Assembly: GCA_003165075.1 (NCBI GenBank)
Contig: PLSM01000125.1
Span: 1-49,983, forward strand
Direction: 5' to 3'
DNA: 49,983 nucleotides
From: Acidobacteriaceae bacterium
GTDB taxonomy: Bacteria; Acidobacteriota; Terriglobia; Terriglobales; Acidobacteriaceae
In this document: one piece after another, positions 8,722 to 16,463 of the stretch
Layout: each line of letters opens with the position of its first letter
Position numbering within the stretch: the stretch's first letter is position 1
Notes under the pieces: model-generated
Told to the model about the DNA's origin: nothing
The model's database searches: none
What the model saw: only the letters and a program-made list of their open reading frames with translations
Translations under genes and position numbers: made by a program

Positions 8722-10223
8722 CGGGATTCCTTCTTTCGAATCGGGGCTGGGATCGCCGCGTAAAACGTGGTGCCTTCATCCTCGCCGCTGGTGACCCATA
8801 CATAGCCGCCATGCACCATGGCCACCCGCTTGGCAACCGACAGGCCGATTCCGGTTCCGGCAGACCGGTTGGATGAATTAGTGGAGCGGTAGTAGCGATC
8901 GAAGATGCGCTCACGGTCGGCCATGGGAATGACAGGGCCAAAACTGTGCACGGAAAAGATCACTTCATTTTTGGCCCGTTCAGCGCGGACGGTAATGGTG
9001 GCGCCAAAAATGGAGTACTTGCAGGCGTTGTCGAGGTATTGCGCCAGGAGCATGGTCATCAACTGGCGGTCGCAGCTTAGAACCAGGTTGTCATCGGGCA
9101 GCTCGATGGAGACTTTCATGCTTGCCAGGCGATCGCGGAGACTGGCGACCACCTCATCGATGAGCGGCCCCACGCCAACGGGCACGGCATGGACGGTGAC
9201 CTCTCCCGCATCGAGGCGGGCGGTGGTGAGCAGGCGCGTGGTGAGTTCGCTCAAGAGGCCGGTCTGCTCGTCGATGAGCGACACCAGCTCAGCCTGCGCG
9301 GGCGAGAGGCGGCCCATTTCGCCGAGGCCGGTCGAGGCCGCACGGATGGCGGTCAGCGGGGTCTTGTAGGCGTGCGCCAGGCTGTCGAGCACGGTGGCGC
9401 GCAACTGCTCGGTGCGGCGCTCGGTCTCAATGCGGCTCTCGTTGGCGAAGGCGCGGTAGCGGTCAAAGGTGATAGCGATAAGCGAAGCGATGGCGTTGTT
9501 GGTGAGCGGACTGGTGTCTCCCCGCACCACCAGGCTGCCGATGGGCACTGTCCCCAGGCGCACCACACGGCGGCCAATTCCCGTCTCCGCATCGTCGTCC
9601 GAGGTCTCGAAGTAGTAGATGTTCTGAGCCAACTCCTTCGGATCGGAATCCCAGAAGCCGGCCTGATAGGTCTGGTGCAGGTCGGAGTCGAAGACCACCA
9701 CGGCCTCAAGCGCGAAGATCTCGTGGACCAGTTCGGCCAGTTGCGCCCCCGGCTCGTCGTGAAGATTCATCTGCAGAGTGCGGCGTGTGAACTCATACAG
9801 GTCGTGCATCTGGCCGCCCCAGGACTCTGCTTCCCTGGCGTGTTCTGTAACCCGTGCAGACAGCCGGCTGACCACCAGCGCGGTAAACACGAAGGCCAGC
9901 AGCGTGATTGAATTGGCCGGGTCCGCGGCGGGATTGAAGCTTGCCTGGTGCGCGGTAAAGAAGCTTTGCACCAGGACCGCAGAAAGCGAAACGATCACCG
10001 CCTGCCAGAATCCGCACAGCAGAGCGGTGGGTACCACAATAAGGAGGAAAAGCAGCACGGCGATGGGGAGAAGCCACTGCAGCCAATGCGCAAACGCTCC
10101 CAAAAGAACGACGGACAGCACCCCGAGGGCGCACTCGAGTGTAAATAGAAGCGCCTGCGAGCCGGTGCCGCGTACGCGCCGCGCGCCGAAGACCGTGCGG
10201 ATCGGAATAGGAGCGCCAGACAA
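8718..10223 (-). CDS. KdpD-like sensor histidine kinase with altered H-box
   Basis: This 501-residue membrane sensor starts with a DUF4118-type four-helix membrane domain (about residues 25-125). A GAF-like sensor region (about 150-260), a HisKA dimerisation domain and a HATPase domain with N-box (QYLDNACKYS) and G-box (SAGTGIGLSVAKR) follow. It matches the C-terminal half of KdpD but lacks the N-terminal KdpD and Usp domains. The phosphoacceptor is H284 in LAHAYKTPLT. The residue after the histidine, normally Glu or Asp and thought to act as general base, is Ala (codon GCC), while the conserved Thr is kept. It is the first gene of a two-gene unit with the response regulator. No kdpABC genes are present. 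Confidence 0.88.
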   Translation of the reverse strand: MSGAPIPIRTVFGARRVRGTGSQALLFTLECALGVLSVVLLGAFAHWLQWLLPIAVLLFLLIVVPTALLCGFWQAVIVSLSAVLVQSFFTAHQASFNPAADPANSITLLAFVFTALVVSRLSARVTEHAREAESWGGQMHDLYEFTRRTLQMNLHDEPGAQLAELVHEIFALEAVVVFDSDLHQTYQAGFWDSDPKELAQNIYYFETSDDDAETGIGRRVVRLGTVPIGSLVVRGDTSPLTNNAIASLIAITFDRYRAFANESRIETERRTEQLRATVLDSLAHAYKTPLTAIRAASTGLGEMGRLSPAQAELVSLIDEQTGLLSELTTRLLTTARLDAGEVTVHAVPVGVGPLIDEVVASLRDRLASMKVSIELPDDNLVLSCDRQLMTMLLAQYLDNACKYSIFGATITVRAERAKNEVIFSVHSFGPVIPMADRERIFDRYYRSTNSSNRSAGTGIGLSVAKRVAMVHGGYVWVTSGEDEGTTFYAAIPAPIRKKESR

Positions 10224-10464
10224 CCAGCTACCAACCTTTCCATCGGGGCAAAAGCCAGGAGGTGCTGTCCCTCCGAGGCCCGCGCCACCTTCGAGTCCGT
10301 TCTGGTTTTGCCGGAATCCGGTTCCGGCGTGCTGTTTGAGCGATCGTTATGCGTTGGTTCTTCGGGAGCAGCAACAAGAGATGCGTGGTTCCATCCAGAT
10401 TCCTAGCGCCTGCGGTTCCAACTTCTCTACGCGGGGGGAATGGTAAATGAATTTTAACAGCATC

Positions 10465-10481
10465 CTCATGTCTTTCTTATG
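10465..10481 (+). promoter_or_regulatory. candidate response-regulator site 1 (11-bp direct repeat)
   Basis: Half-sites CTCATG and CTTATG are separated by 5 bases (11-bp period), the layout bound by OmpR/KdpE-type regulators. Part of a 21-base segment repeated 128 bases downstream with 16 matches. Inferred only. Confidence 0.35.
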
Positions 10482-10593
10482 CGCCACGATATAAAGCTCC
10501 GCGGAATCACGGCAAGAGAATGTCAAATCCCCGCATTGTGAGCGGAGCAGGCTAAGTGGTCAAGTCGCAGCATTTTGAATTCTTTTCGTGATC

Positions 10594-10610
10594 CTCATAG
10601 TTTCTTTATG
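10594..10610 (+). promoter_or_regulatory. candidate response-regulator site 2 (11-bp direct repeat)
   Basis: Half-sites CTCATA and TTTATG with a 5-base spacer resemble the T-rich direct repeat I remember for E. coli KdpE (TTTATA-N5-TTTACA). Located about 235 bases before the barrel gene and overlapping a weak promoter-like pair. Inferred only. Confidence 0.35.
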
Positions 10611-10845
10611 CCATGTTTGCGTTACTAGTGTTAATCCGCAACGACCGGACCATCGCAAGATGCAGCGCGCACCGCATATACACCCATTCTTCTAAGCATG
10701 CCTTGGCTGACGCATTCGCGAGGCTGTCAAGGCCTGGTGCGGTAGAAGCCTGTACTGGAAACAATGCGCCATCACTTGCCCGAATTTTTGGCGAATGCAT
10801 TTCCATGTCATACAAAAATCATTTCGATTGGGAGGAACAGTGCCG

Positions 10846-12108
10846 ATGTTTCTGAACGCAAACCGCATCCTTCAAGTGATTTCCGCAGCAGCCATGGCCA
10901 CGGCCGTGGCGGCAGGCGCGCAAGCGCCGGCGACGCCCGCAACCCCACCCGAGCAGGCGCCGGCCGCACCGGCTGCAACTCCGGCAGCAGCGCAGCCGCC
11001 AGCACCGCTTTCCACATTCGTTCTCACGGGCCCGCTGCAATGGCTGCCGCCGGCGACCTTCGATGCGGGACCGTTGGGCAAGCTGTCCGTCAACGGCATC
11101 GTGACCGGTTTCGCGCAGTTCCAGAACAATTCCGTGCCGGGAGATGACAATGCGCAGGCCACTCTAAGCAACGGACAAATTTTCATTCAAAAAGCGGACG
11201 GGAAGCTTCAGTACTACATCCAGGCGGGCGTCTACACCATGCCGACGCTCAGCGTGCCGTTTGTTAACGCCCAAAACACAGTGAACAATTTCTACGGGCC
11301 CGTTCCGGTTGCCTATCTGAAGTTGCAGGCGGCTAAGAACACGCAGTTCCTTATCGGCTCTCTTCCCACTCTGATGGGCGCCGAGTCTACCTTTACGTAC
11401 CAGAACTTCAACATCGAGCGCGGCATCGTTTGGAACCAGGAAAACGCCATCAATCGCGGTATCCAGGTAAATCAAACCCTGGGTAAGTATCTGAGCGCCG
11501 CAATAAGTTGGAACGACGGTTACTATTCCAACCGCTACTCGTGGCTCTCCGGCTCGGTGACCCTGACGAAGGGGCCTCATAGCCTGGTATACGACGGGAT
11601 GGGGAACCTCGGACAGACCGTCTATGCCGGGCATTCCGACCATCCGGCTACGCCGATGCAGAATAACGGCTACATGCACGCGGTGATCTATACGTACACC
11701 AAGGGTCCATGGATCATTTCGCCGTACTTCCAGTACGGCAAGCTGCCGACAAACACCGCGGTAGGCGTCCCCAAGGGTACATCCGCAACCGGCGGCGCGA
11801 TCAACGCCAGCTATGCCTTTAAGAGCGGCCTCTCGCTTCCGGCACGCGTGGAATTCCTCACGAGTTCGGGGAGCGCTACCGACGGTTCAGTCAACATGGT
11901 GGGCTTTGGAGCGGGCAGCGGAGGCACCACTTTCACTGTGACGCCAACCTACCAAAAGGGAGGCATGTACGTTCGCAGCGATCTCGCGGTGGTGCATGCA
12001 ACGAGCTACACGCCGGGAAGTGTTTTTGGCAAGACAGGAACGGATGCGAACCAATTCCGGGGCGTACTTGAATTCGGCTTCATCTTTGGCAACAACATCG
12101 GAAAATAG
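10846..12108 (+). CDS. outer-membrane beta-barrel protein (porin-2-like)
   Basis: The start ATG 10846 sits 8 bases after GGAGGAA; the longer frame from 10795 would lose the signal peptide. The 420-residue product has a signal peptide (MFLNANRILQ to about AAGAQA), then an Ala/Pro-rich linker of about 40 residues. The rest is a beta-barrel with alternating aromatic strands and the terminal phrase LEFGFIFG. Phrases such as NGIVTGFAQFQ and GVYTMPTLSVPF suggest the BBP2/DUF1597 class of putative porins. The Pro-rich linker may cross or bind peptidoglycan. It is followed by an APC permease on the same strand, so the two may form an uptake path across both membranes, controlled by the adjacent two-component pair. 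Substrate unknown. Confidence 0.8.
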   Translation: MFLNANRILQVISAAAMATAVAAGAQAPATPATPPEQAPAAPAATPAAAQPPAPLSTFVLTGPLQWLPPATFDAGPLGKLSVNGIVTGFAQFQNNSVPGDDNAQATLSNGQIFIQKADGKLQYYIQAGVYTMPTLSVPFVNAQNTVNNFYGPVPVAYLKLQAAKNTQFLIGSLPTLMGAESTFTYQNFNIERGIVWNQENAINRGIQVNQTLGKYLSAAISWNDGYYSNRYSWLSGSVTLTKGPHSLVYDGMGNLGQTVYAGHSDHPATPMQNNGYMHAVIYTYTKGPWIISPYFQYGKLPTNTAVGVPKGTSATGGAINASYAFKSGLSLPARVEFLTSSGSATDGSVNMVGFGAGSGGTTFTVTPTYQKGGMYVRSDLAVVHATSYTPGSVFGKTGTDANQFRGVLEFGFIFGNNIGK

Positions 12109-12496
12109 CGGAATCAAGGCGCCGCTCCGCAGGGCGGCGACGTGCCGATCTTCATAAAGTGCTAGAGACTGGCGCGGTCAGGGCTTAGTCAAGAGTTACC
12201 GCAGAGTTGGTTGCCTTCTTCGGCTCCAAGCGATCAACCGGACGCATGTGCAGCCTCGGGGCGCGCCGAACTGCCAGGACGGAGCTGCACAGTTCTCCCT
12301 GACGCAGCCGTGAGGAAGAAGCCTATAACCGGTTTCTTCATTTCATCCTCATAACCGCGAACTTAGCATTCAGTTAACCCAGAAAGCGCAATAAAACTGG
12401 CCCGAACAGGAAATCGAAGACGGGCAAGCCATTCGAACATCCCGGGGTCATTCACCGGGAGCAGATCCAAGAACCTCAATTTCCAGGAGAATGCTC
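12109..12496 (+). other. 388-base region before the permease gene
   Basis: A short GC hairpin (12120-12125 with 12134-12139) lies just after the barrel gene but has no T-run. A direct-repeat element at 12337-12353 lies about 145 bases before the permease start. No gene is seen. Confidence 0.5.
12337..12353 (+). promoter_or_regulatory. candidate response-regulator site 3 (11-bp direct repeat)
   Basis: Half-sites TTCATT and CTCATA with a 5-base spacer match the layout of the two elements upstream of the barrel gene, and all three contain ATCCTCAT. That octamer also occurs once inside the permease coding region near 13388 without a second half-site, so it alone is not specific. Confidence 0.3.
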
Positions 12497-14290
12497 ATGG
12501 CAGATCAAAAAGCACCTCAGATGCAGGCCACCCTGGGTTTAACCGGGCTGACCAGCAACGCAATGGCGCTCATCGCTCCCGGCGCCTTCCTATGGCTCAC
12601 CTTCCTGATTCAGGCCACCACGGGCACGGCGGGCCAGCCATCGACGGCTCCGGCCATGTGGGCAGGCATCTTCGCCGCGTTGCTTTTGTGCCTGGCGACG
12701 GCGGTAGCGTATGCCGAGATTTCAAAGCTCTATCCCGGCACCGGCTCCAGTTACTACTACGCTGAGCAAGCGCTGCTTTCAAAGGACAAGGCCTTCAAAT
12801 ACGCGCGCGTGGCCAAGTTCATCGTAGGCTGGGGCTCGCACCTTTATTACTGGGTGTATCCGGGCGTGATGGTGGCCACCACGGGCATCTTTGTGGGCTA
12901 TATGGTCGGCTTCCTATTTCCCACCTTCATGAGTGGCGCAAACCCCGGGCCGGTCTTCATGGGCCTGGTGGCGATTGTGTTTTCGTTCTTCGTCGCCTGG
13001 ATCGCATCGAAGGGCGCCGGCGCTTCCACGGCCGTGAACCTGGCCATCAACATCGTGCAGATCTCCGCACTGGTGGTCTTCAGCGTACTGGCACTCGGCT
13101 ATCGGGCCAACCATCCGACGGGAGCGGTCGGCCCCACCGCCTTCCAATACGACACGCAGTCCATGTCGACCTACACCTACCAGTTCGCAACCGACAAGAG
13201 CGGCGCGACAATTCGCGATGCCAGCGGCACGCCAATGCCCCTGCTCGATTCAGCGGGCAAGCCGCTTCCTTACGTCGTTTCGTATCCCGACAAGGACGCC
13301 AATGGCAACATGCTCACCCATACTTCGGCGCTTTCTGTGGTTGTGCCTCACAACCTGAACTGGATGTTTATTCAGGCTACGGTCGCCATCCTCATCCTGG
13401 TCGGCTTCGAATCGGTAACCGCGATGGGAGGCGAGGCGAAAAACCCCACCAAGCACATTCCCATCGCCGTGATCGCTTCGCTGCTGATCCAGGGGCTGGT
13501 CTGTTACCTGTTTGAGTATTTTGCAGCCAACTACTTCCTCAACTCCGGCTATACCATGCAAAGCGCGGTTACTTCAGCGGCTCCCATCGGCGACATGATG
13601 ATCATCGTCGGCGATTGGCTGCTTGGACCGGGGCATGGCAAGTACTTTATGGAAGTGGAGGCGGTTACTGTTTTCCTGGCACTGATTGGCACCACGCTGG
13701 CCTGCATGAACACGGGCGCCCGCGTGACTTACGCAATGGGCAAAGACGATGAAGCCCCCGAGCACTTCGGCATTCTTCATGCCGGGTCACTGTCGCCGCG
13801 CAAAGCCATCTGGACGCTGGCCGCTATCTCCGCAGTCATCGGCGTACTGGCTGTCACGCTGGTCTTCGGCGACGCAGGCGCGCCTTCTGACGCTGCCATT
13901 GCCGCCCTGCCCCACGGGGTCTTATCCAGTTTCGGCTATCCCTCACATGACACGCTGGCCGGCCTGCCCAACTCGCTGCTGACCATCACGCTCACCTCCA
14001 ACTTCGGCACCTTCATCCTCTACGCACTTAGTTGCTTCCTTTGCATCGTGGCCTACAATAAGCGCCCCGATCACAACTTCTTTTTGCACACACTTATCCC
14101 CGGCTTCGGTCTCATCGCCAACCTGGTGCTTATGGCGTACTACCTCATCAGTCCGGTGTTTGGCCTGGGCACCTTCAAGGAACCGCTGTTGGCGCTGGGC
14201 ATCTCGGCGATCTGGGGCGTCTACGGAGCGGTTTACTTCCTGCGTACCTCAAAGGCCAAAGGCAAGGCCATACTGCTGGAGTCAAAGTAA
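12497..14290 (+). CDS. APC-superfamily amino acid/cation permease
   Basis: This 597-residue inner-membrane transporter has about 12 hydrophobic segments. The first holds the APC signature SNAMALIAPGAFLWLTF, and a family-typical stretch follows (AEISKLYPGTGSSYYYAEQAL). A large hydrophilic insert of about 80 residues (near 220-300, rich in Asp, Ser, Thr) sits between membrane segments and is unusual; it may form a periplasmic lid. Helices after it carry GFESVTAMGGEAKNPTKHIP, a well-conserved APC loop. ATG 12497 is preferred over 12491 because AGGAG lies 7 bases before it. It follows the barrel gene and shares a candidate regulator element with it. Amine or amino acid import is likely; the exact substrate cannot be read. 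Confidence 0.87.
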   Translation: MADQKAPQMQATLGLTGLTSNAMALIAPGAFLWLTFLIQATTGTAGQPSTAPAMWAGIFAALLLCLATAVAYAEISKLYPGTGSSYYYAEQALLSKDKAFKYARVAKFIVGWGSHLYYWVYPGVMVATTGIFVGYMVGFLFPTFMSGANPGPVFMGLVAIVFSFFVAWIASKGAGASTAVNLAINIVQISALVVFSVLALGYRANHPTGAVGPTAFQYDTQSMSTYTYQFATDKSGATIRDASGTPMPLLDSAGKPLPYVVSYPDKDANGNMLTHTSALSVVVPHNLNWMFIQATVAILILVGFESVTAMGGEAKNPTKHIPIAVIASLLIQGLVCYLFEYFAANYFLNSGYTMQSAVTSAAPIGDMMIIVGDWLLGPGHGKYFMEVEAVTVFLALIGTTLACMNTGARVTYAMGKDDEAPEHFGILHAGSLSPRKAIWTLAAISAVIGVLAVTLVFGDAGAPSDAAIAALPHGVLSSFGYPSHDTLAGLPNSLLTITLTSNFGTFILYALSCFLCIVAYNKRPDHNFFLHTLIPGFGLIANLVLMAYYLISPVFGLGTFKEPLLALGISAIWGVYGAVYFLRTSKAKGKAILLESK

Positions 14291-14462
14291 GCTGTCAACC
14301 GTTGGTTAACCTGATCACGGACGCTGGGTGGCCCTTCAACGCTCAACCTCTTCACGGAGACGGCGACGGAGAACCACCCAGTGGTCATTTGAAGTCCAAC
14401 GCATCAAAATTGTTTTAGCCTTCCGCGGGGCAAGGCGGAAGAGTTCTCAGGCGGCGGCGCCC

Positions 14463-15266
14463 ATGCTGGATGTAGTGTTCGGCCAGGCCAGTGATCCCGG
14501 CAAGATTCGCACCAACAATGAAGACGCGATGGGATCTTTCATTCCCTCTTCGCGCCAGCAAGCCCGTTCCCACGGTTATCTTTTCGCCGTAGCAGACGGA
14601 GTGGGCGGCATGGACCTGGGCGAGGTGGCCTCTACGACCGCCGTGACAGCGATCGTAGAGGAATTTGCCAAGGCGCAATCGGGCGCGATGCTTGCCGGCC
14701 TTCTTCCCCGACTTGTCCAGTTTGCCAATTCGGCGGTGCACGATCGCACCCTGTCGCCGGAATACCGGGGAAAGAAGATGGCTTCAACCCTTGTGGCTTG
14801 CGCCCTGCGTCACGATCAGGCCGTGGTTTCGCACGTGGGGGATTCACGCTGCTACCTGGTGCGCGACGGGCAGGCGAGGCAGGTTACGCAGGACCACACG
14901 TGGGTGAACGAACAAAGAAAGATGGGGCTTATTTCAGCCAGCGAGATTGCAGACTCGGACGCGCGCCACGTGCTGATTCGTTCCCTGGGGCCGGAGATGT
15001 TCGTTTCGCCGGACACCACGGCGCTGACCATACTGCCAGGCGACGTGCTGGTGCTGAGCTCCGACGGCCTGCACGACGAGATGAGCGATACGGCGATTGC
15101 CGCAATCGTTTCGCAGCATAAGGACATGGACGAAATTGCCCGGGAGCTGGTTGCGCGCGCCGTGGAGATTGACGGCAACGACAACACGTCGGCACAAGTG
15201 ATCCGCGTGCGCTCAGTGGAACAGGTGGGCATGTACCGCGGCCGTCCCTACAGGCTGCCGGTCTAG
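14463..15266 (+). CDS. PP2C-family Ser/Thr protein phosphatase
   Basis: The 267-residue product is a complete PP2C (PppA/Stp-type) phosphatase: DPGKIRTNNEDA near the start, FAVADGVGGMDLGEVAS with metal-binding Asp, STLVACAL, VSHVGDSRCYLVRDGQ, LVLSSDGLHDEM and DGNDNTSAQVI. These supply the metal-ligand aspartates in family order. ATG 14463 (MLDVVFG) is chosen because homology begins there; the upstream arginine-rich frame looks like read-through of non-coding DNA. The domain is soluble. A Ser/Thr kinase follows 106 bases downstream on the same strand, the usual pairing in which the phosphatase reverses the kinase's marks. Confidence 0.92.
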   Translation: MLDVVFGQASDPGKIRTNNEDAMGSFIPSSRQQARSHGYLFAVADGVGGMDLGEVASTTAVTAIVEEFAKAQSGAMLAGLLPRLVQFANSAVHDRTLSPEYRGKKMASTLVACALRHDQAVVSHVGDSRCYLVRDGQARQVTQDHTWVNEQRKMGLISASEIADSDARHVLIRSLGPEMFVSPDTTALTILPGDVLVLSSDGLHDEMSDTAIAAIVSQHKDMDEIARELVARAVEIDGNDNTSAQVIRVRSVEQVGMYRGRPYRLPV

Positions 15267-15372
15267 AACGTCCTCGAAGGATTTCCCAACAAATTCTTTG
15301 TAAAAGCCTTACTGTTCCGGAACTCCATACCGATACAGTAGAGTAAGTCATACGCAGGGAGTACGGCCCTCT

Positions 15373-16347
15373 ATGGGTTTTCTTGACCAGATAGAAGATG
15401 GTTCGCGCATTGATTACTACCGCATCGAGGCTCCGGTTGCCCGCAGCGGCATGGCGTCGATCTTTCGCGCCGTGGATGTGCGCGACAACAAGGTGGTGGC
15501 GCTGAAGATTCCCCATCCGGATATGGAAGCCGATCCGATTCTGTTTGACCGCTTCCAGCGCGAGTCCGGCATCGGCGAGAGGCTCAACCATCCCAAGGTG
15601 ATGCGCGTCTACGGCGGCGAGAAGCGCTCGCGCATTTATATGGTGATGGAGTGGTGCGAAGGCCGCCTGCTGCGCAAGATCCTGGACGAGGGCCGCATCT
15701 CTCACGACCGGGCCATTCGCATCGCCATCGCGGTGCTGGACGCGCTTGAATATATCCATGAAAACGGCGTGGTGCATCGCGACCTGAAGCCGGAAAACAT
15801 CATGGTGGATGAGCACGACAACATCAAGCTGATCGATTTCGGGATTGCCGGCGACTCCGCGGCCCGGCGGCTGACCTACGCCAACTTTACGGCCACCATG
15901 GGCACCCCCAACTACATTGCGCCGGAACAGGTGAAGGGCAAGCGCGGCGATGGACGGACCGATATCTATGCCATGGGTGTGATTCTCTATGAGATGCTCA
16001 CCGGCAGGACGCCCTTTACCGGGTCGTCGCCCATGGAAGTGATGAACGACCGGCTGCTGAATTACCCCACCCCGCCGACGGTTGCGGATGCAACCATTTC
16101 TCCGCAGTTGCAAGAGGTGTTGTACCGGGCCCTGGAACGAGACCCCAGGAACCGCTACGCGCGGGCGCGCGACTTTGCACACGACCTCGAGCACCTGGAC
16201 CAGGTGGGGGTCGAGGACCGGCCCGAACTGCAAAACTGGAATAAGCGCAAGTCGCACAAGGCGCGCAGCATCCTTTACTATTCGGCGCTGGCCCTGATCC
16301 CGGTTGCCATCCTGATCCTGATGGTTCTCATCGCCCACCACCATTAA
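15373..16347 (+). CDS. membrane-anchored Ser/Thr protein kinase
   Basis: A 324-residue Hanks-type kinase. The glycine loop is poorly kept (APVARSGMASIF). VALKIPHP carries the ATP lysine, HRDLKPENIM the catalytic loop, LIDFGIAG the DFG, and NYIAPEQ the APE region. The kinase domain fills residues 16-275. After a basic linker, one transmembrane helix (about 301-320) ends in the short histidine tail AHHH. No extracellular sensor domain follows, unlike PknB-type kinases, so signals probably come from the cytoplasmic side. It lies between the PP2C gene and glutamine synthetase; a role in nitrogen control is possible but not shown. Confidence 0.93.
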   Translation: MGFLDQIEDGSRIDYYRIEAPVARSGMASIFRAVDVRDNKVVALKIPHPDMEADPILFDRFQRESGIGERLNHPKVMRVYGGEKRSRIYMVMEWCEGRLLRKILDEGRISHDRAIRIAIAVLDALEYIHENGVVHRDLKPENIMVDEHDNIKLIDFGIAGDSAARRLTYANFTATMGTPNYIAPEQVKGKRGDGRTDIYAMGVILYEMLTGRTPFTGSSPMEVMNDRLLNYPTPPTVADATISPQLQEVLYRALERDPRNRYARARDFAHDLEHLDQVGVEDRPELQNWNKRKSHKARSILYYSALALIPVAILILMVLIAHHH

Positions 16348-16463
16348 GCTGACCCGCCTATCGCGTAACGTCTAAACCCTTCTCAATCTTCACGGGTTCT
16401 TTATGCTTAGAACTCTAAACTGTGATCGATTGCCCAATTCCTTTCCCAAGCAGAAGGAGATTC

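Larger units (their letters stand above)
10224..10845. other. long divergent control region between sensor kinase and barrel gene
   Basis: This 622-base stretch separates the two-component genes from the outer-membrane barrel gene. It holds two direct-repeat elements (10465-10481 and 10594-10610). A TATAAA at 10490-10495 and a weak TTGAAT-17-TAGTTT pair at 10575-10603 are possible promoter parts. An open frame at 10613-10855 has no ribosome site or family features and is not called. Confidence 0.5.

Noticed and set aside
7945..10223. Calling the two-component pair kdpD/kdpE
   Set aside because: The kinase lacks the KdpD and Usp input domains and no kdpABC genes are in the window; only KdpD/E-like is justified.
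10535..10545. ATTGTGAGCGG, resembling a lac operator half
   Set aside because: Only one half is present and no LacI-type gene is near; likely chance.
10613..10855. 80-codon frame just before the barrel gene
   Set aside because: No ribosome site or recognisable fold; it overlaps the barrel gene start.
14929..16344. Long open frame (471 codons) antisense to the PP2C and kinase genes
   Set aside because: Both sense genes have complete catalytic motifs; the antisense protein is His/Arg-rich and unlike real proteins.
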